Assembly: GCA_964392365.1 (NCBI GenBank)
Contig: CAYMPH010000001.1
Location: forward strand, 434,001 to 498,000
Direction of reading: 5' to 3'
Source: CAYMPH01 sp964392365
GTDB taxonomy: Bacteria; Spirochaetota; UBA4802; UBA5550
Length of the DNA stretch: 64,000 bases
Positions 51,805 through 61,143 of this stretch are shown in pieces. Both the position numbers and the translations under genes were made by a program. The notes beneath the pieces were generated by a model, which saw only the letters and a program-made list of their open reading frames with translations, had not been told where the DNA came from and ran no database searches. The stretch's first letter is position 1, and each line of letters opens with the position of its first letter.

Positions 51805-52114
51805 ATGTATATTTTTATTAAATTTGTAAGAAAATGGCCATTGCTATCGGTACTTCCTGAATGTCTGGGAATCGAAATTCAATAATCCCCCGTCCCCGGA
51901 TGGGGTGAGTAGAACGAAAATATAAATGATTTATTTGAATTAAAAAATAATAGCACTCGGCTATATGGATTATCTATGAAATAATTATTTATCAAGTGCC
52001 CCCTTCGTGGGACAGGGGGCCTGGATCAAGATTATTAAAGATTGGGAAAAAATTAAAAACGCCGGTGGGAGATTCCGGCGTTTTTTGAATGGTACTACGA
52101 TGTTGGCTCAGTTT
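51805..52114. other. 310-base gap with repeats and the flaB terminator
   Basis: Has C/G runs (CCCCCGTCCCC near 51885 and a CCCCCTTCGTGGGACAGGGGG hairpin near 52000) of the scattered intergenic type and the flaB terminator. No gene seen. Confidence 0.6.
52055..52085 (-). terminator. Rho-independent terminator of flaB
   Basis: CGCCGG pairs with CCGGCG around a 9-base loop, with A-run and T-run flanks extending the stem. It begins 29 bases beyond the flaB stop on the minus strand, where the T-run follows the stem. Confidence 0.85.
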
Positions 52115-52963
52115 TTATTTCAATAATTGTAAAACGCTTTGAGACTTCTGATTGGACTGCGCGAGCATTGCTGTTGCAGCCTGGTTGAGTATCTGGTATC
52201 TTGTGAATGATGACATTTGTTCTGCCATGTCTGTGTCTCTTATGCGGCTTTCAGATGCCTGAACGTTTTCATATGCGTTCATTAAACCTTTAGCTGCATG
52301 TTCAAGCCTGTTATAATATGCTCCAAGGTCTGCTCTTTGTTTTGATACTATTCTCAGAGCTTCATCAGCAAGGCCGATAACTGCATTGGCTTTGCCCGGA
52401 GTTGATATTGATATGAATGTAAGTACTGTCGGGTTTCTAAGTCCCAGTGCAGCTGAGGTCATTGTCTCAATAAAGACTCTTTCTCTCTGGTGCATGTTAG
52501 GTCCCATATGAAACCACATTGATGCTGTCGGATGAAGTCTTGCGAAAGATCCTGTGAGAAGCTTCATCTTGTTGAATTCAGCCTGAGAAGTAATCCTGTC
52601 AATTTCATCAACAAGTTCGGATACTTCTATCTGAATGAGCTGTCTGTCTTCAGCTGTATAGATTCCGTTTGCAGACTGTACTGCGAGTACTCTTATCCTC
52701 TGTAAAATTTGCTGGGATTCACTCAAATATCCTTCAGCTGTCTGAATCATTGACATACCGTCTTCAGTGTTTCTTTCTGCCTGTCTCAAACCCTGAATCT
52801 GTGAACGCATTTTTTCAGATACTGCAAGACCTGAAGCATCATCTCCGGCTTTGTTGATTCTCATACCGGAAGCCAGCTTCTCGATATCGTGTGTTAAGCT
52901 CCAATCATGGAATTTGAGTGTACGGTGAGCGTTTATTGCAGCCACATTGTGATTTATAATCAT
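52115..52963 (-). CDS. flaB: Periplasmic flagellar core filament protein FlaB
   Basis: 282 residues, the size of spirochaete FlaB. N-terminus MIINHNVAAINAHRTLKF and the segment SGMRINKAGDDASGLAVSEKMRSQ are flagellin D0/D1; the spirochaete-type middle contains FIETMTSAALGLR and the C-terminus ends in IRDTDMAEQMS and SQSVLQLLK. Forms the core of the filament lying in the periplasm. It stands alone among non-flagellar genes. Strong AGGAGG six bases before ATG and a terminator right after suggest a single highly expressed gene. Confidence 0.96.
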   Translation of the reverse strand: MIINHNVAAINAHRTLKFHDWSLTHDIEKLASGMRINKAGDDASGLAVSEKMRSQIQGLRQAERNTEDGMSMIQTAEGYLSESQQILQRIRVLAVQSANGIYTAEDRQLIQIEVSELVDEIDRITSQAEFNKMKLLTGSFARLHPTASMWFHMGPNMHQRERVFIETMTSAALGLRNPTVLTFISISTPGKANAVIGLADEALRIVSKQRADLGAYYNRLEHAAKGLMNAYENVQASESRIRDTDMAEQMSSFTRYQILNQAATAMLAQSNQKSQSVLQLLK

Positions 52964-53307
52964 CTACTTCCTCCTTGAATTTGACGGCCATCATCCTTGA
53001 TAGCCTTATAGATTTCGTGGTTAATGTACTTTCAGAATCGACCATAGGTAAGAATTATAGTTAAACCGTTAAGAGGCGATTATATGGAATTAAAAGCGTT
53101 TATTTTATAATATACTATTTAATCGTTGTATTTCTATTAAATAGATTTTTTTTAGGGAAATATTAAAAAAAACAGTTTTTCTGATTTTCTTTAATTTTTT
53201 TTGATAAACATAATTTTCTTTATATATTTTATCAAATTTTTAAAAATGGCAGATAGAATTGTAACTTTGAAGCTATTAATTACTTTAACAAGGTAAACGG
53301 AGTTTTT
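52964..53307. other. 344-base gap between flaB and PBP1A (divergent)
   Basis: AT-rich. Contains the flaB 5' region with a possible sigma-28 promoter (53035-53066 complement) and about 180 bases upstream of the PBP1A gene in which I see no clear promoter. Confidence 0.5.
53035..53066 (-). promoter_or_regulatory. Possible FliA (sigma-28) promoter of flaB
   Basis: On the minus strand TTTAAC and, about 16-18 bases later, GTCGATTC resemble the TAAA/GCCGATAA sigma-28 pattern. About 70 bases before flaB. Match is imperfect. Confidence 0.35.
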
Positions 53308-55830
53308 ATGACACGATTTCCATTGAAAAGATATCCTATAAAAAGAATCAGCATTTCCTGGAGATTTACTGAGATTCCGTCAGCAATTGCTGATTTTATC
53401 AGAAATTTTTCTTTTAGAAATATAAAGGACCTTTTTTACGAATATAGAACAATAATTTTCGGCATTGGCGCAGGTCTTATTGTGACTTTCATTGTTATTC
53501 TTCTTCTTGATTTCAGAAATGTGCGTAACCTTTCGAGCGTAAGGCCCAATGTAACTACAAGCATTTATGATAAAAACGGTATTCTCATATCCGAGCTGTT
53601 TACACAGAAAAGAGAAGTTGTTCCATATGATAAAATGCCTAAACAGCTTGTGAATGCTGTGATTGCTATAGAAGATAATGAATTTCATGAACATTTCGGC
53701 ATAAATCCTAAAGGAATAGTACGAGCTTTTTTTATAAATATTTTTTCCGGCAGGATTAAACAGGGCGGAAGCACTATAACCCAGCAGCTGTCCAAAATTA
53801 TGCTTACAACAAGGCAGAGAAATATTTACAGAAAGATCAAGGAAGCATTTATTTCCATAATGATTGAAATGACTTATTCCAAAGAAGAAATTATGGGAAT
53901 GTATCTTAACCAGATATTTTTAGGGCATGGAACCTATGGTGTTGAAACTGCTGCCAAGTTTTACTTCAACAAACACGTCTGGGAGCTCGATACTGCAGAG
54001 TGCGCTCTGCTTGCAACATTGCCGTCTGCACCGAACAAGCTCTCTCCTATCAGACATCCTAAAACTTCTATTCAGAGGCACAAGATAGTTCTCGCAAAAA
54101 TGGTTGAGCTGGGATATATAACTGTTGAAGAAGCAGAAACTGCTTTTATTAATTTCTGGCCTAAATTTCTTCAATATATTAGCGATATGCCGCCTACAGC
54201 TACTGCATTCAGCAACAGGGTGGACAGGGCGCCGTGGTTTTCAGAATATATCAGACGTGAACTGATAAAAAAATACGGTCAGGAGATGGTTTATGAGAAA
54301 GGTCTTTCCGTTTATACTACTCTTGATATCAACAAACAGGAAGCCGGACAGAATATTCTGCGTAAAGCGCTTGTGAATCAGACAAAATCCTCTGCATCTT
54401 TATCTTTCAGAAATGAAGATTATATAACTGATAATTATGCTGATGAAATTTCTCTGCTTTCAGATCTGTTCAGCATTAATCTTTTCAGTAAAAAAGGTTC
54501 CCGCGAAAATCTGAAGGTGAATACTCAAATAAGAGATTCCGTCATGGAGGAGCTTGAAGTTATCAACTATCTCGTTGGAGCTGATAATGTGAGCAAGTTT
54601 CTTGATACTTATAAACAGACATATGCCGATGATAAGGAACTTCAGAGCGTTGAAGGCTGCATAATTTCTATAGATCACAGAACAGGTTATATTGAAGCTA
54701 TGGTTGGAGGCAGCGATTTTTCGAGCTTGAATCAGCTGAACCGGACAATGCAGTCAAGAAGACAGCCGGGGTCTGCGATCAAACCTCTGCTCTATGCTGC
54801 TGCAATGGAAAGCGGTAAATTTACTCCAGCCACTGCAGTTCTTGATTCGCCTATTGTTTACCTGGATAATGAGGGCGGTGACTGGATTCCTGAAAATTAT
54901 GACGGGGAGTTTTACGGTCTGGTGAGACTCCGCAAGGCTCTTGCATTATCGATCAACGTTATATCAATCAGAATCGCTGATGAAATTGGAATAGATTATG
55001 TTTCAAAACACTATCAGAAGCTTTTAAATATAGACAGGAAAAGAATTAAAAGGGACTTTTCAATTGCACTAGGATCAGTTGAGGTTTCCCCGTTCGAACT
55101 GACGCGGGCTTATGCAGTAATCGCAAACGGCGGGCAGGATGTAATTCCTTACAGCATCAGATATATAAAAGACAATGATGATAAAATTATTGAGAACAGG
55201 GAAGAGGAAGTTAATAAAATTTTAGAGAAAAGAAAGAAGGAAGGCACACTGCAGGTTATAAAGCCTGAAACTGCGCAGCTGATGATAAGCATTCTAAGGT
55301 CGGTTATCAGTGCAGGAACAGGCGGAGCTGCTAATCCGGGAAGGCCTGCAGGCGGTAAAACCGGTACTACAAATAACTGGAAGGATGCATGGTTTGTAGG
55401 ATTTGTTCCGCAGCTGACTACCGGAATCTGGATCGGCTATGATAAGCTCGGGCTTTCACTTGGAATAAACATGTCCGGAGGCGGTGTTGCTGCACCGGTT
55501 TGGGGCGATTATATGCAGCGTGCAATGAACAAACAGGAGGTTCTTGATTTTCCGACATATGCCGGTTTATCAGAGAGAAAAGTCTGCGAAAGGTCGGGGA
55601 TGCTTCCTTCATCATTCTGCAGGGAAACTTTATCTGAAGTATTTAATCCGAAATATCTACCTGAGAAAGAATGCGACGTTTGTGCAAGCGGTGATGTGAG
55701 AATGAACTTTTCCAAAAAAGGGCCAAGGGAAAATATTTCCTCAAAGCAGAAGAAAAATGTTATTAAAAGCATAAACAGGGACAATAGCGATAAGATTATT
55801 AATGATATAGGCCAGGAGTTATTGCGATGA
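53308..55830 (+). CDS. Penicillin-binding protein 1A (class A)
   Basis: 840 residues. A membrane helix (about 48-68), a GT51 transglycosylase domain with EDNEFHEHFG and GGSTITQQL, and a transpeptidase domain with active-site SAIK (Ser489), an SxN (LSINV) and KTGTTN. It polymerises and cross-links peptidoglycan. About 90 residues between the two catalytic domains and a C-terminal cysteine-rich tail (CERSG...CRET...CDVCAS) are extra. GGAG lies six bases before ATG. Overlaps the next start (ATGA). Confidence 0.95.
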   Translation: MTRFPLKRYPIKRISISWRFTEIPSAIADFIRNFSFRNIKDLFYEYRTIIFGIGAGLIVTFIVILLLDFRNVRNLSSVRPNVTTSIYDKNGILISELFTQKREVVPYDKMPKQLVNAVIAIEDNEFHEHFGINPKGIVRAFFINIFSGRIKQGGSTITQQLSKIMLTTRQRNIYRKIKEAFISIMIEMTYSKEEIMGMYLNQIFLGHGTYGVETAAKFYFNKHVWELDTAECALLATLPSAPNKLSPIRHPKTSIQRHKIVLAKMVELGYITVEEAETAFINFWPKFLQYISDMPPTATAFSNRVDRAPWFSEYIRRELIKKYGQEMVYEKGLSVYTTLDINKQEAGQNILRKALVNQTKSSASLSFRNEDYITDNYADEISLLSDLFSINLFSKKGSRENLKVNTQIRDSVMEELEVINYLVGADNVSKFLDTYKQTYADDKELQSVEGCIISIDHRTGYIEAMVGGSDFSSLNQLNRTMQSRRQPGSAIKPLLYAAAMESGKFTPATAVLDSPIVYLDNEGGDWIPENYDGEFYGLVRLRKALALSINVISIRIADEIGIDYVSKHYQKLLNIDRKRIKRDFSIALGSVEVSPFELTRAYAVIANGGQDVIPYSIRYIKDNDDKIIENREEEVNKILEKRKKEGTLQVIKPETAQLMISILRSVISAGTGGAANPGRPAGGKTGTTNNWKDAWFVGFVPQLTTGIWIGYDKLGLSLGINMSGGGVAAPVWGDYMQRAMNKQEVLDFPTYAGLSERKVCERSGMLPSSFCRETLSEVFNPKYLPEKECDVCASGDVRMNFSKKGPRENISSKQKKNVIKSINRDNSDKIINDIGQELLR

Positions 55831-56384
55831 AGAATTATTTTATAGATAAAAATGATACTGCGCTTCTTGTTATTGACATTCAGGAAAAACTTTTCGATAC
55901 CATGAATGAAAAGATCAGATTATCTATGGTGAAAAATTCTTCAATTATAATTGAGACATGTTCTGTATTTTCTATTCCTGTAATAGTAACAGAGCAGTAT
56001 AGAAAAGGTCTCGGCCCGACTATAAGTGCTATACACGATAAAACCGGATATTCTCCCATATTTGACAAAACAACTTTTGACTGCATGAAAAATGAAAATA
56101 TTCATGATGCAGTAAAAGCTCTGCATAAAAAAACAATAATTCTCTGCGGAATAGAATCTCATATCTGCGTATTTCAAACGGCTTTATCTCTTTTAAATCT
56201 GCGGTATAAAGTTGTAATTGCAGCAGACGCTGTAATGTCGCGCAGGAAATCTGACTGGAGTTTTGCAATGAAAGCTCTGGAAGAGGCAGGTGCGCTTGTT
56301 TATCCAACAGAAAGCATCGCGTTTATGATTATGGAGGATTCCGCTGCACCTGAGTTTAAGAAACTTGCGCCGCTTTTTAGATAA
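55827..56384 (+). CDS. Isochorismatase-like (cysteine) hydrolase
   Basis: 185 residues. Catalytic triad of the family: Asp in VIDIQEKLF (residue about 17), Lys in FDKTTF (about 77), Cys in GIESHICV (about 114). The family includes nicotinamidases and YcaC-type hydrolases of amides; substrate unclear. Translationally coupled to PBP1A. Confidence 0.88.
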   Translation: MKNYFIDKNDTALLVIDIQEKLFDTMNEKIRLSMVKNSSIIIETCSVFSIPVIVTEQYRKGLGPTISAIHDKTGYSPIFDKTTFDCMKNENIHDAVKALHKKTIILCGIESHICVFQTALSLLNLRYKVVIAADAVMSRRKSDWSFAMKALEEAGALVYPTESIAFMIMEDSAAPEFKKLAPLFR

Positions 56385-56725
56385 TTGACTCGGCTCCGCT
56401 CGGCAGGCGAATTACAGATTATTTGTAATCTTAGATTTCACAAAATGACATTTTTTAATTTAACTAACTTCTGGAAAATTTTACGCGAGCCGATTTCTTC
56501 AAAATCGGTGAAAGAGTGTTGTTTAACCCGGGAGGGACGATAAATTTCCTTGAAATATGGATATATTAAAAATAGAAAAAGACCTTGAGGTCTGCGCCGA
56601 CTGAGCAGGCGGCTTTCGGGTGGATTCTCAAGGAGGGCTGCTTTTCCGCTTAAAAGCAGTCCTTCTTGAGAGTGTCATTACACCTTCCATTCGAAGTAGA
56701 AGAGCAAGCCCTGTGCCAGCAGAAA
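56385..56725. other. 341-base gap with structured repeat element, copy 2
   Basis: Starts with the CTCGGCTCCGCTCGG word (56389-56403), then the structured element. Between convergent genes. No gene seen. Confidence 0.65.
56470..56703 (+). ncRNA. Dispersed structured RNA-like element, copy 2
   Basis: Partner of 12053-12350. Shares TCTGGAAAATTTTA (56470-56483), CTTCAAAATCGGTG and GGGTGGATTCTCAAGGAGGG (56618-56637). Long hairpin: 56626-56645 pairs with 56652-56671; the upper arm is CTGCTTTT/AAAAGCAG, different from copy 1 yet fully paired. CCGATTT/AAATCGG forms a further hairpin near 56490. About 60 bases shorter than copy 1 in the middle. Confidence 0.5.
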
Positions 56726-57286
56726 TTAAATAAGTCCCGTAACCCACTTCCTGATTTTCTCCCAGTCCCTGAAATCTCCAAACTTTTCAATACCTAAAAA
56801 CATCTTTGCCATAAATTTTTCAAATCCGTTTTTTGGCGGAGTTATCATTCCGCCGAATACTATTTTAGAAACAGGAGTGAATCCGACTGCAATCTGATCC
56901 GGATAAAGTTCCGCTTTATCTCGTGTTTTTTTCTTTTCCGATGTTATTGTTGCACACATTATAAAAACAGCAGTTTTTACTTTATTTAATGCGACCCGGT
57001 TTTTTTCTACGTATGATAAAATGTCAGGATGTGGTTTTGCGCCGTTGATTGCAGAACCAAGAATTACAAGATTATATTTTGATAAATCATCAGTTGACTG
57101 TGAAGCCTGTGATATTGTGACATTGCATTTTTTAACTTCGAGTTCTTTTTTCATGAACTCTGCGGTTTCTCTGGTTGAACCTTTAAAAGAAGCATAAACA
57201 ATAAGTACATTCTTCACTTTTTCCACCTTTGCCTGCGCGCTTGTAAATATGAATAAGGCGAGAAGCGCAATCAGTATTTTTTTCAT
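56726..57286 (-). CDS. Exported flavodoxin-fold protein (HemG-like)
   Basis: 186 residues. After a signal peptide (KKILIALLALFIFTSAQA, cleavage near residue 19) comes a flavodoxin fold with an FMN phosphate loop YASFKGSTRETAEFM near residue 31 and NLVILGSAINGAKPH near 76, like protoporphyrinogen-oxidase-type (HemG) flavodoxins. Flavodoxins are normally cytoplasmic, so export is odd. GGAG precedes ATG by six bases. Confidence 0.8.
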   Translation of the reverse strand: MKKILIALLALFIFTSAQAKVEKVKNVLIVYASFKGSTRETAEFMKKELEVKKCNVTISQASQSTDDLSKYNLVILGSAINGAKPHPDILSYVEKNRVALNKVKTAVFIMCATITSEKKKTRDKAELYPDQIAVGFTPVSKIVFGGMITPPKNGFEKFMAKMFLGIEKFGDFRDWEKIRKWVTGLI

Positions 57287-57481
57287 TTAAATCTCCGTTT
57301 TGTAATGAGAATTTTCTAGAATATATTTTAAGATTTGTATTTTTATGTGAAGCTGATAAATTAAAATCATATCAAATTTTAAAAAAGTTTTCTGTAAGCA
57401 GATCCTTTGTCAAGAATTATAGTTGAATTAGGAAGTGAAACATGCAGCATTATTCATATTATAAACACAGGATGGATAAAA

Positions 57482-58672
57482 ATGACGAAACCTCTTGATG
57501 GAATAAAAGTCCTGGATCTTACAAGGTATATCCCCGGTCCGTTTGCAACTCAGCTGCTTGCGGATTTCGGTGCTGAAATTATTAAAGTCGAAGAGACAGC
57601 TGGTGAGCTGATGCGGATACTTCCACCTTTCAAAGGCGGAATGAGTACAATATTCTGTTCATTCAATAGAAATAAAAAAAGTATAGCTCTTGATTTAAAA
57701 AGTGAAAAGGGCAGAGAGATTTTCAGAAAACTTGCTTCAGGCGTTGATATCATTATCGAGCAGTACAGGCCCGGGGTTATGGATAAAATGGGTATCGGAT
57801 ATAATTCTTTAAAGATTGGCAATGAGAAATTGATCTACTGTTCACTAACAGGTTACGGCCTTAGCGGACCCTGGTTTGACAGGGCAGGGCATGATATTAA
57901 TTATCTTAATACTGCCGGGATATCAGCTCTTACTGCAGGAAGAGATGGAGTGCCGGTAATATCTTCGGTGCAGATTGCTGATATTGCAGGAGGGAGTCTG
58001 TTTGCAGTTATAGGCATTCTTCTTGCTCTTTTTCAGAGAAGCAGAAGCGGCAAGGGGCAGATGTGTGATATTGCAATGATGGATGGGGCATTAAGCCTTC
58101 TATCATATACATTAGGTGACTGGTGCGGAAAAGGGATTGTTCCTGAATCAGGGAAGGAGTTCCTTACAGGCGGATTTGCAATGTACAATACTTACAGATG
58201 CAGTGACGGTAAATATGTCGGGCTTGGCGCAATTGAAGGAAAATTCTGGAGCGGATTTTGTAAAAAAATCGGACGGGAAGATTTAATCGGCTGCCAGTTT
58301 GATATTTCAAAACAGGATGAGATGATTGCGGATATAAGCTGTATTATGCTTGGTAAATCCAGAGATGAATGGGTAGATTATTTTTCTGATTCTGATATCT
58401 GCTTCACTCCTGTTCTTGCTCTTGATGAGGTGTCAGAGCATGAACAGGTAAAGGCGAGAGAGATGCTTCATAAAATTATTAATTTCCGGGGAAGCGGAGA
58501 AAATCTTGTTGTGACTGGGAATCCGGTTAAGCTTTCGGAAACACCATGCGAAATAAAACTGCAATTTCCTGATGCAGGCGGAGATACAATGAAAATACTC
58601 ACTGAATCAGGCTATACTGAATTTGAAGTTAATGAATTTATCCGTGAAAAAATAGTTTTCCAGAAGTTATAG
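57482..58672 (+). CDS. Class III CoA-transferase (CaiB/BaiF; AMACR-like)
   Basis: 396 residues. The N-terminal DGIKVLDLTRYIPGPFATQLLADFGAEIIKVE is standard for family III CoA-transferases and alpha-methylacyl-CoA racemases; GHDINYLNTAGI supplies the catalytic Asp with the racemase-type neighbours. It either moves CoA between acids or epimerises branched acyl-CoA. ATG 57482 fits the family start; TTG 57407 would add 25 unrelated residues. Monocistronic. Confidence 0.9.
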   Translation: MTKPLDGIKVLDLTRYIPGPFATQLLADFGAEIIKVEETAGELMRILPPFKGGMSTIFCSFNRNKKSIALDLKSEKGREIFRKLASGVDIIIEQYRPGVMDKMGIGYNSLKIGNEKLIYCSLTGYGLSGPWFDRAGHDINYLNTAGISALTAGRDGVPVISSVQIADIAGGSLFAVIGILLALFQRSRSGKGQMCDIAMMDGALSLLSYTLGDWCGKGIVPESGKEFLTGGFAMYNTYRCSDGKYVGLGAIEGKFWSGFCKKIGREDLIGCQFDISKQDEMIADISCIMLGKSRDEWVDYFSDSDICFTPVLALDEVSEHEQVKAREMLHKIINFRGSGENLVVTGNPVKLSETPCEIKLQFPDAGGDTMKILTESGYTEFEVNEFIREKIVFQKL

Positions 58673-58752
58673 AGCATTAGTATGGGTTAATATAGGCTAA
58701 CATCTATTTGTGATATATCTTTAAAAAACTTTTTAAATTATTAAAAATGGAT

Positions 58753-58793
58753 GCTCTGACCCCTCGTATTATCAATATTGATGCTCTGACCCC
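58753..58793. repeat. Two solo GCTCTGACCCC repeats
   Basis: GCTCTGACCCC at 58753-58763 and 58783-58793, direct copies in reverse orientation to those beside the transposase at 18154, without a transposase gene. Confidence 0.85.
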
Positions 58794-58864
58794 GCAAAAA
58801 TAGGATCAAAACTTTCAATTTTTACAAAATTTTTCAAAAAAAATCAATTTTTTTAAACTTTTAG

Positions 58865-58893
58865 TTGACTGACAGTCAGTCAGTGTGTAGATT
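58865..58893 (+). promoter_or_regulatory. Promoter with palindromic TetR operator
   Basis: TTGACT (58865-58870), 17-base spacer, TAGATT (58888-58893). A perfect 17-base palindrome TGACTGACAGTCAGTCA (58866-58882) overlaps the -35 and spacer, where a repressor would block polymerase. Very probably the operator of the adjacent TetR protein. Confidence 0.8.
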
Positions 58894-58924
58894 ATTATAA
58901 AAATAATGAGTGTTTCGAGGATAT

Positions 58925-59572
58925 ATGGCCAGAATATCAAAACCCCCTGAAGAAAGAAAAGAAGAGATTATAGACGCAGCAGCTAAATTATTTTCTATTA
59001 AAGGGGTAAATGAAACAGCAGTAAACGAAATAGTCAGAGAGGTCGGCGTTGCTCAGGGGCTTTTCTACTATTATTTCAAATCAAAAGACGATCTTATTGA
59101 GGCAGTTTGCGACAGATACTCGGAAAAGCTTATTGTAATGGTTGAAGAAAAAATAAGCCGTAAAGACATGAATTCTCTGGAAAAGCTTAAAATATTTTTT
59201 TCATTAACTGATGAATCAGAAGTGCAGCAGAATATTAATCTTGTAGAGTATATTCATGATAAGAACAGGATTTCACTGCATGAGAAAATTGCCAGAAAAA
59301 CAACGAAAAAATTCGTTGAGATGTTTAGAAGTGTTATTGAGCAGGGGGTCAAAGAAAAAGTTTTCAATGTTGATAATGTTGAGGTAGCTGCTCAGTTCCT
59401 GGTGGTAGGATTCGGTCATCTTCATGAGTCTGTGGATATAGATCCGGATCCTGAAAAATTAAAAATCTGGGCTGAGGGTGCTCTGGATGTTTTAAAAAGA
59501 GTGCTGGGTATTAAAAAAGATTTAAAAGTTACTGATATTTTTGCAGAGCATATTCAGGAAGTTTCATTTTAG
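58925..59572 (+). CDS. TetR-family repressor
   Basis: 215 residues. N-terminal HTH: IIDAAAKLFSIKGVNETAVNEIVREVGVAQGLFYYYFKSKDDLIEAV (residues about 15-61, quoted here in shortened form by its ends) is diagnostic; the C-terminal ligand domain is not classified. ATG 58925 follows GAGGA. Its gene lies just behind the palindromic operator, so autorepression is likely, and the following genes for lipid-like methyltransferases and lipoprotein transport would be co-regulated. Confidence 0.93.
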   Translation: MARISKPPEERKEEIIDAAAKLFSIKGVNETAVNEIVREVGVAQGLFYYYFKSKDDLIEAVCDRYSEKLIVMVEEKISRKDMNSLEKLKIFFSLTDESEVQQNINLVEYIHDKNRISLHEKIARKTTKKFVEMFRSVIEQGVKEKVFNVDNVEVAAQFLVVGFGHLHESVDIDPDPEKLKIWAEGALDVLKRVLGIKKDLKVTDIFAEHIQEVSF

Positions 59573-59617
59573 AATATCTGAATAAAAATTTATGCAATAT
59601 GCAATGAGGAGGTCACT

Positions 59618-60310
59618 ATGAAAGTCAATTCAAACACAAACTGGAAAAAGCTTATTGTTTCTGTTGTCATTAAATATCTGTCATCCATATTAATCGTCAG
59701 CTGCATTTTGTTTATTCCCGCATGGACAATAAATTACTGGAACGGATGGGTGCTGATGGCTATTATGTTTATTCCGATGCTTTTAGTAATGATTTACCTC
59801 ATAATAAAAGATCCGGAACTAGTCGAAAAAAGGATCAAAACTGGGGAGAAAGAGAAGGAGCAGCAGACATTCCGTAAAATCGGTACTATTTGTTTACTGG
59901 TCGAATTTATAATTCCTGGATTTGATTACAGGTTTCAATGGTCAGCTGTTCCACTGTGGCTTGTTGCACTTTCATCAGTTGTTTTCTTGCTGGGATATTT
60001 CATGTTTTTTATGGTAATGAAACAGAATACCTATGCATCAAGGGTTGTTGAAATTCAGGACAATCAGAAAATAATTGATACCGGGCTTTACAGCGTGGTG
60101 AGGCATCCTATGTACACTGCAATTATTCTGGTATATTGCTCTGCGGCTCTTGTTCTCGGTTCCTATTTTGCGTTAATTCAATCACTTGCCTGGCCGTTAA
60201 TATTTGCATTCAGGATCAGGAACGAGGAAAAAGTTATGATGAACGGTCTTGAAGGCTATTCTGATTATACAAAGAAAGTGAAATACAGAATAGTACCTTT
60301 TATCTGGTAG
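59618..60310 (+). CDS. ICMT/PEMT-like membrane methyltransferase, copy 1
   Basis: 230 residues with about five membrane segments. The C-terminal methyltransferase signature is present: DTGLYSVVRHPMYTA near residue 153 and the end NEEKVMMNGLEGYSDYTKKVKYRIVPFIW. Isoprenylcysteine- and phospholipid-methyltransferase-like proteins use S-adenosylmethionine; substrate unknown. GAGGAGG stands six bases before ATG. The following gene is a close paralogue of the same length. Confidence 0.85.
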   Translation: MKVNSNTNWKKLIVSVVIKYLSSILIVSCILFIPAWTINYWNGWVLMAIMFIPMLLVMIYLIIKDPELVEKRIKTGEKEKEQQTFRKIGTICLLVEFIIPGFDYRFQWSAVPLWLVALSSVVFLLGYFMFFMVMKQNTYASRVVEIQDNQKIIDTGLYSVVRHPMYTAIILVYCSAALVLGSYFALIQSLAWPLIFAFRIRNEEKVMMNGLEGYSDYTKKVKYRIVPFIW

Positions 60311-60388
60311 GCCGTGGCTCTGAAAAATAAAAACTTATAAATTTAATTAATGAAGTTGAAATCAGATAATAAGCAGGGAGGTAACGAT

Positions 60389-61081
60389 ATGCAGGCTAAC
60401 ACAAACATTAACATTAAAAAGCTTCTGGTTACAGTATTAACCAGGTACTTCGGATCGTTGATAGTTATCGGATGCATATTGTTCATTCCTGCAGGGACAA
60501 TCTATTACCGGAATGGATGGATTTTAATTGGAGCATTTTTTATTCCAATGATATTTGTATTTTTTTATCTTGTTACGAAAAATCCGGAGCTTCTGGAAAA
60601 AAGAATGAGGATGAAAGAAAATCAAAAAGAGCAGAAGTCTATTCAGAAGATATTTTCGATTATGTTTCTTATTGAATTTATTATTCCAGGACTGGATTTC
60701 AGGTTCCAATGGTCATATGTACCAATGTGGCTGATAATAGTTTCCACATTCATGGTTGTACTGGGATATTTTCTCGTTTTTAATGTAATAAAACAGAACA
60801 GCTATGCATCAAGGGTAGTTGAAATTCAGGATAAGCAGGAAATTATTGATACCGGCTTTTACAGTGTTGTGAGACATCCTATGTATTCATTCATGCTTAT
60901 TATTTTTATTTTCTCGCCGCTTGTTCTTGGATCATATTACGCCATTATCCCTGCATTAACTTTTCCATTTACTCTGGCATACAGGATCAAAAACGAGGAG
61001 GAAGTATTAATGCAGGGACTTGACGGATATAAAGACTATATAAACAGGGTCAGATACAGACTGATACCTTTTATATGGTAG
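60389..61081 (+). CDS. ICMT/PEMT-like membrane methyltransferase, copy 2
   Basis: 230 residues, aligned without gaps to copy 1, sharing NSYASRVVEIQDKQEIIDTG, VVRHPMYS and the NEEEVLMQGLDGYKDY end. ATG 60389 with GGGAGG eight bases upstream gives exactly the length of copy 1; an ATG at 60350 lacks a ribosome site. Tandem duplication within the operon; the two may differ in substrate or form a heterodimer. Confidence 0.85.
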   Translation: MQANTNINIKKLLVTVLTRYFGSLIVIGCILFIPAGTIYYRNGWILIGAFFIPMIFVFFYLVTKNPELLEKRMRMKENQKEQKSIQKIFSIMFLIEFIIPGLDFRFQWSYVPMWLIIVSTFMVVLGYFLVFNVIKQNSYASRVVEIQDKQEIIDTGFYSVVRHPMYSFMLIIFIFSPLVLGSYYAIIPALTFPFTLAYRIKNEEEVLMQGLDGYKDYINRVRYRLIPFIW

Positions 61082-61143
61082 ACTGTTTGACTGATATATA
61101 ATAGAATAAAATGCATAGCATATAAAATTATCTGGAGGACTTA

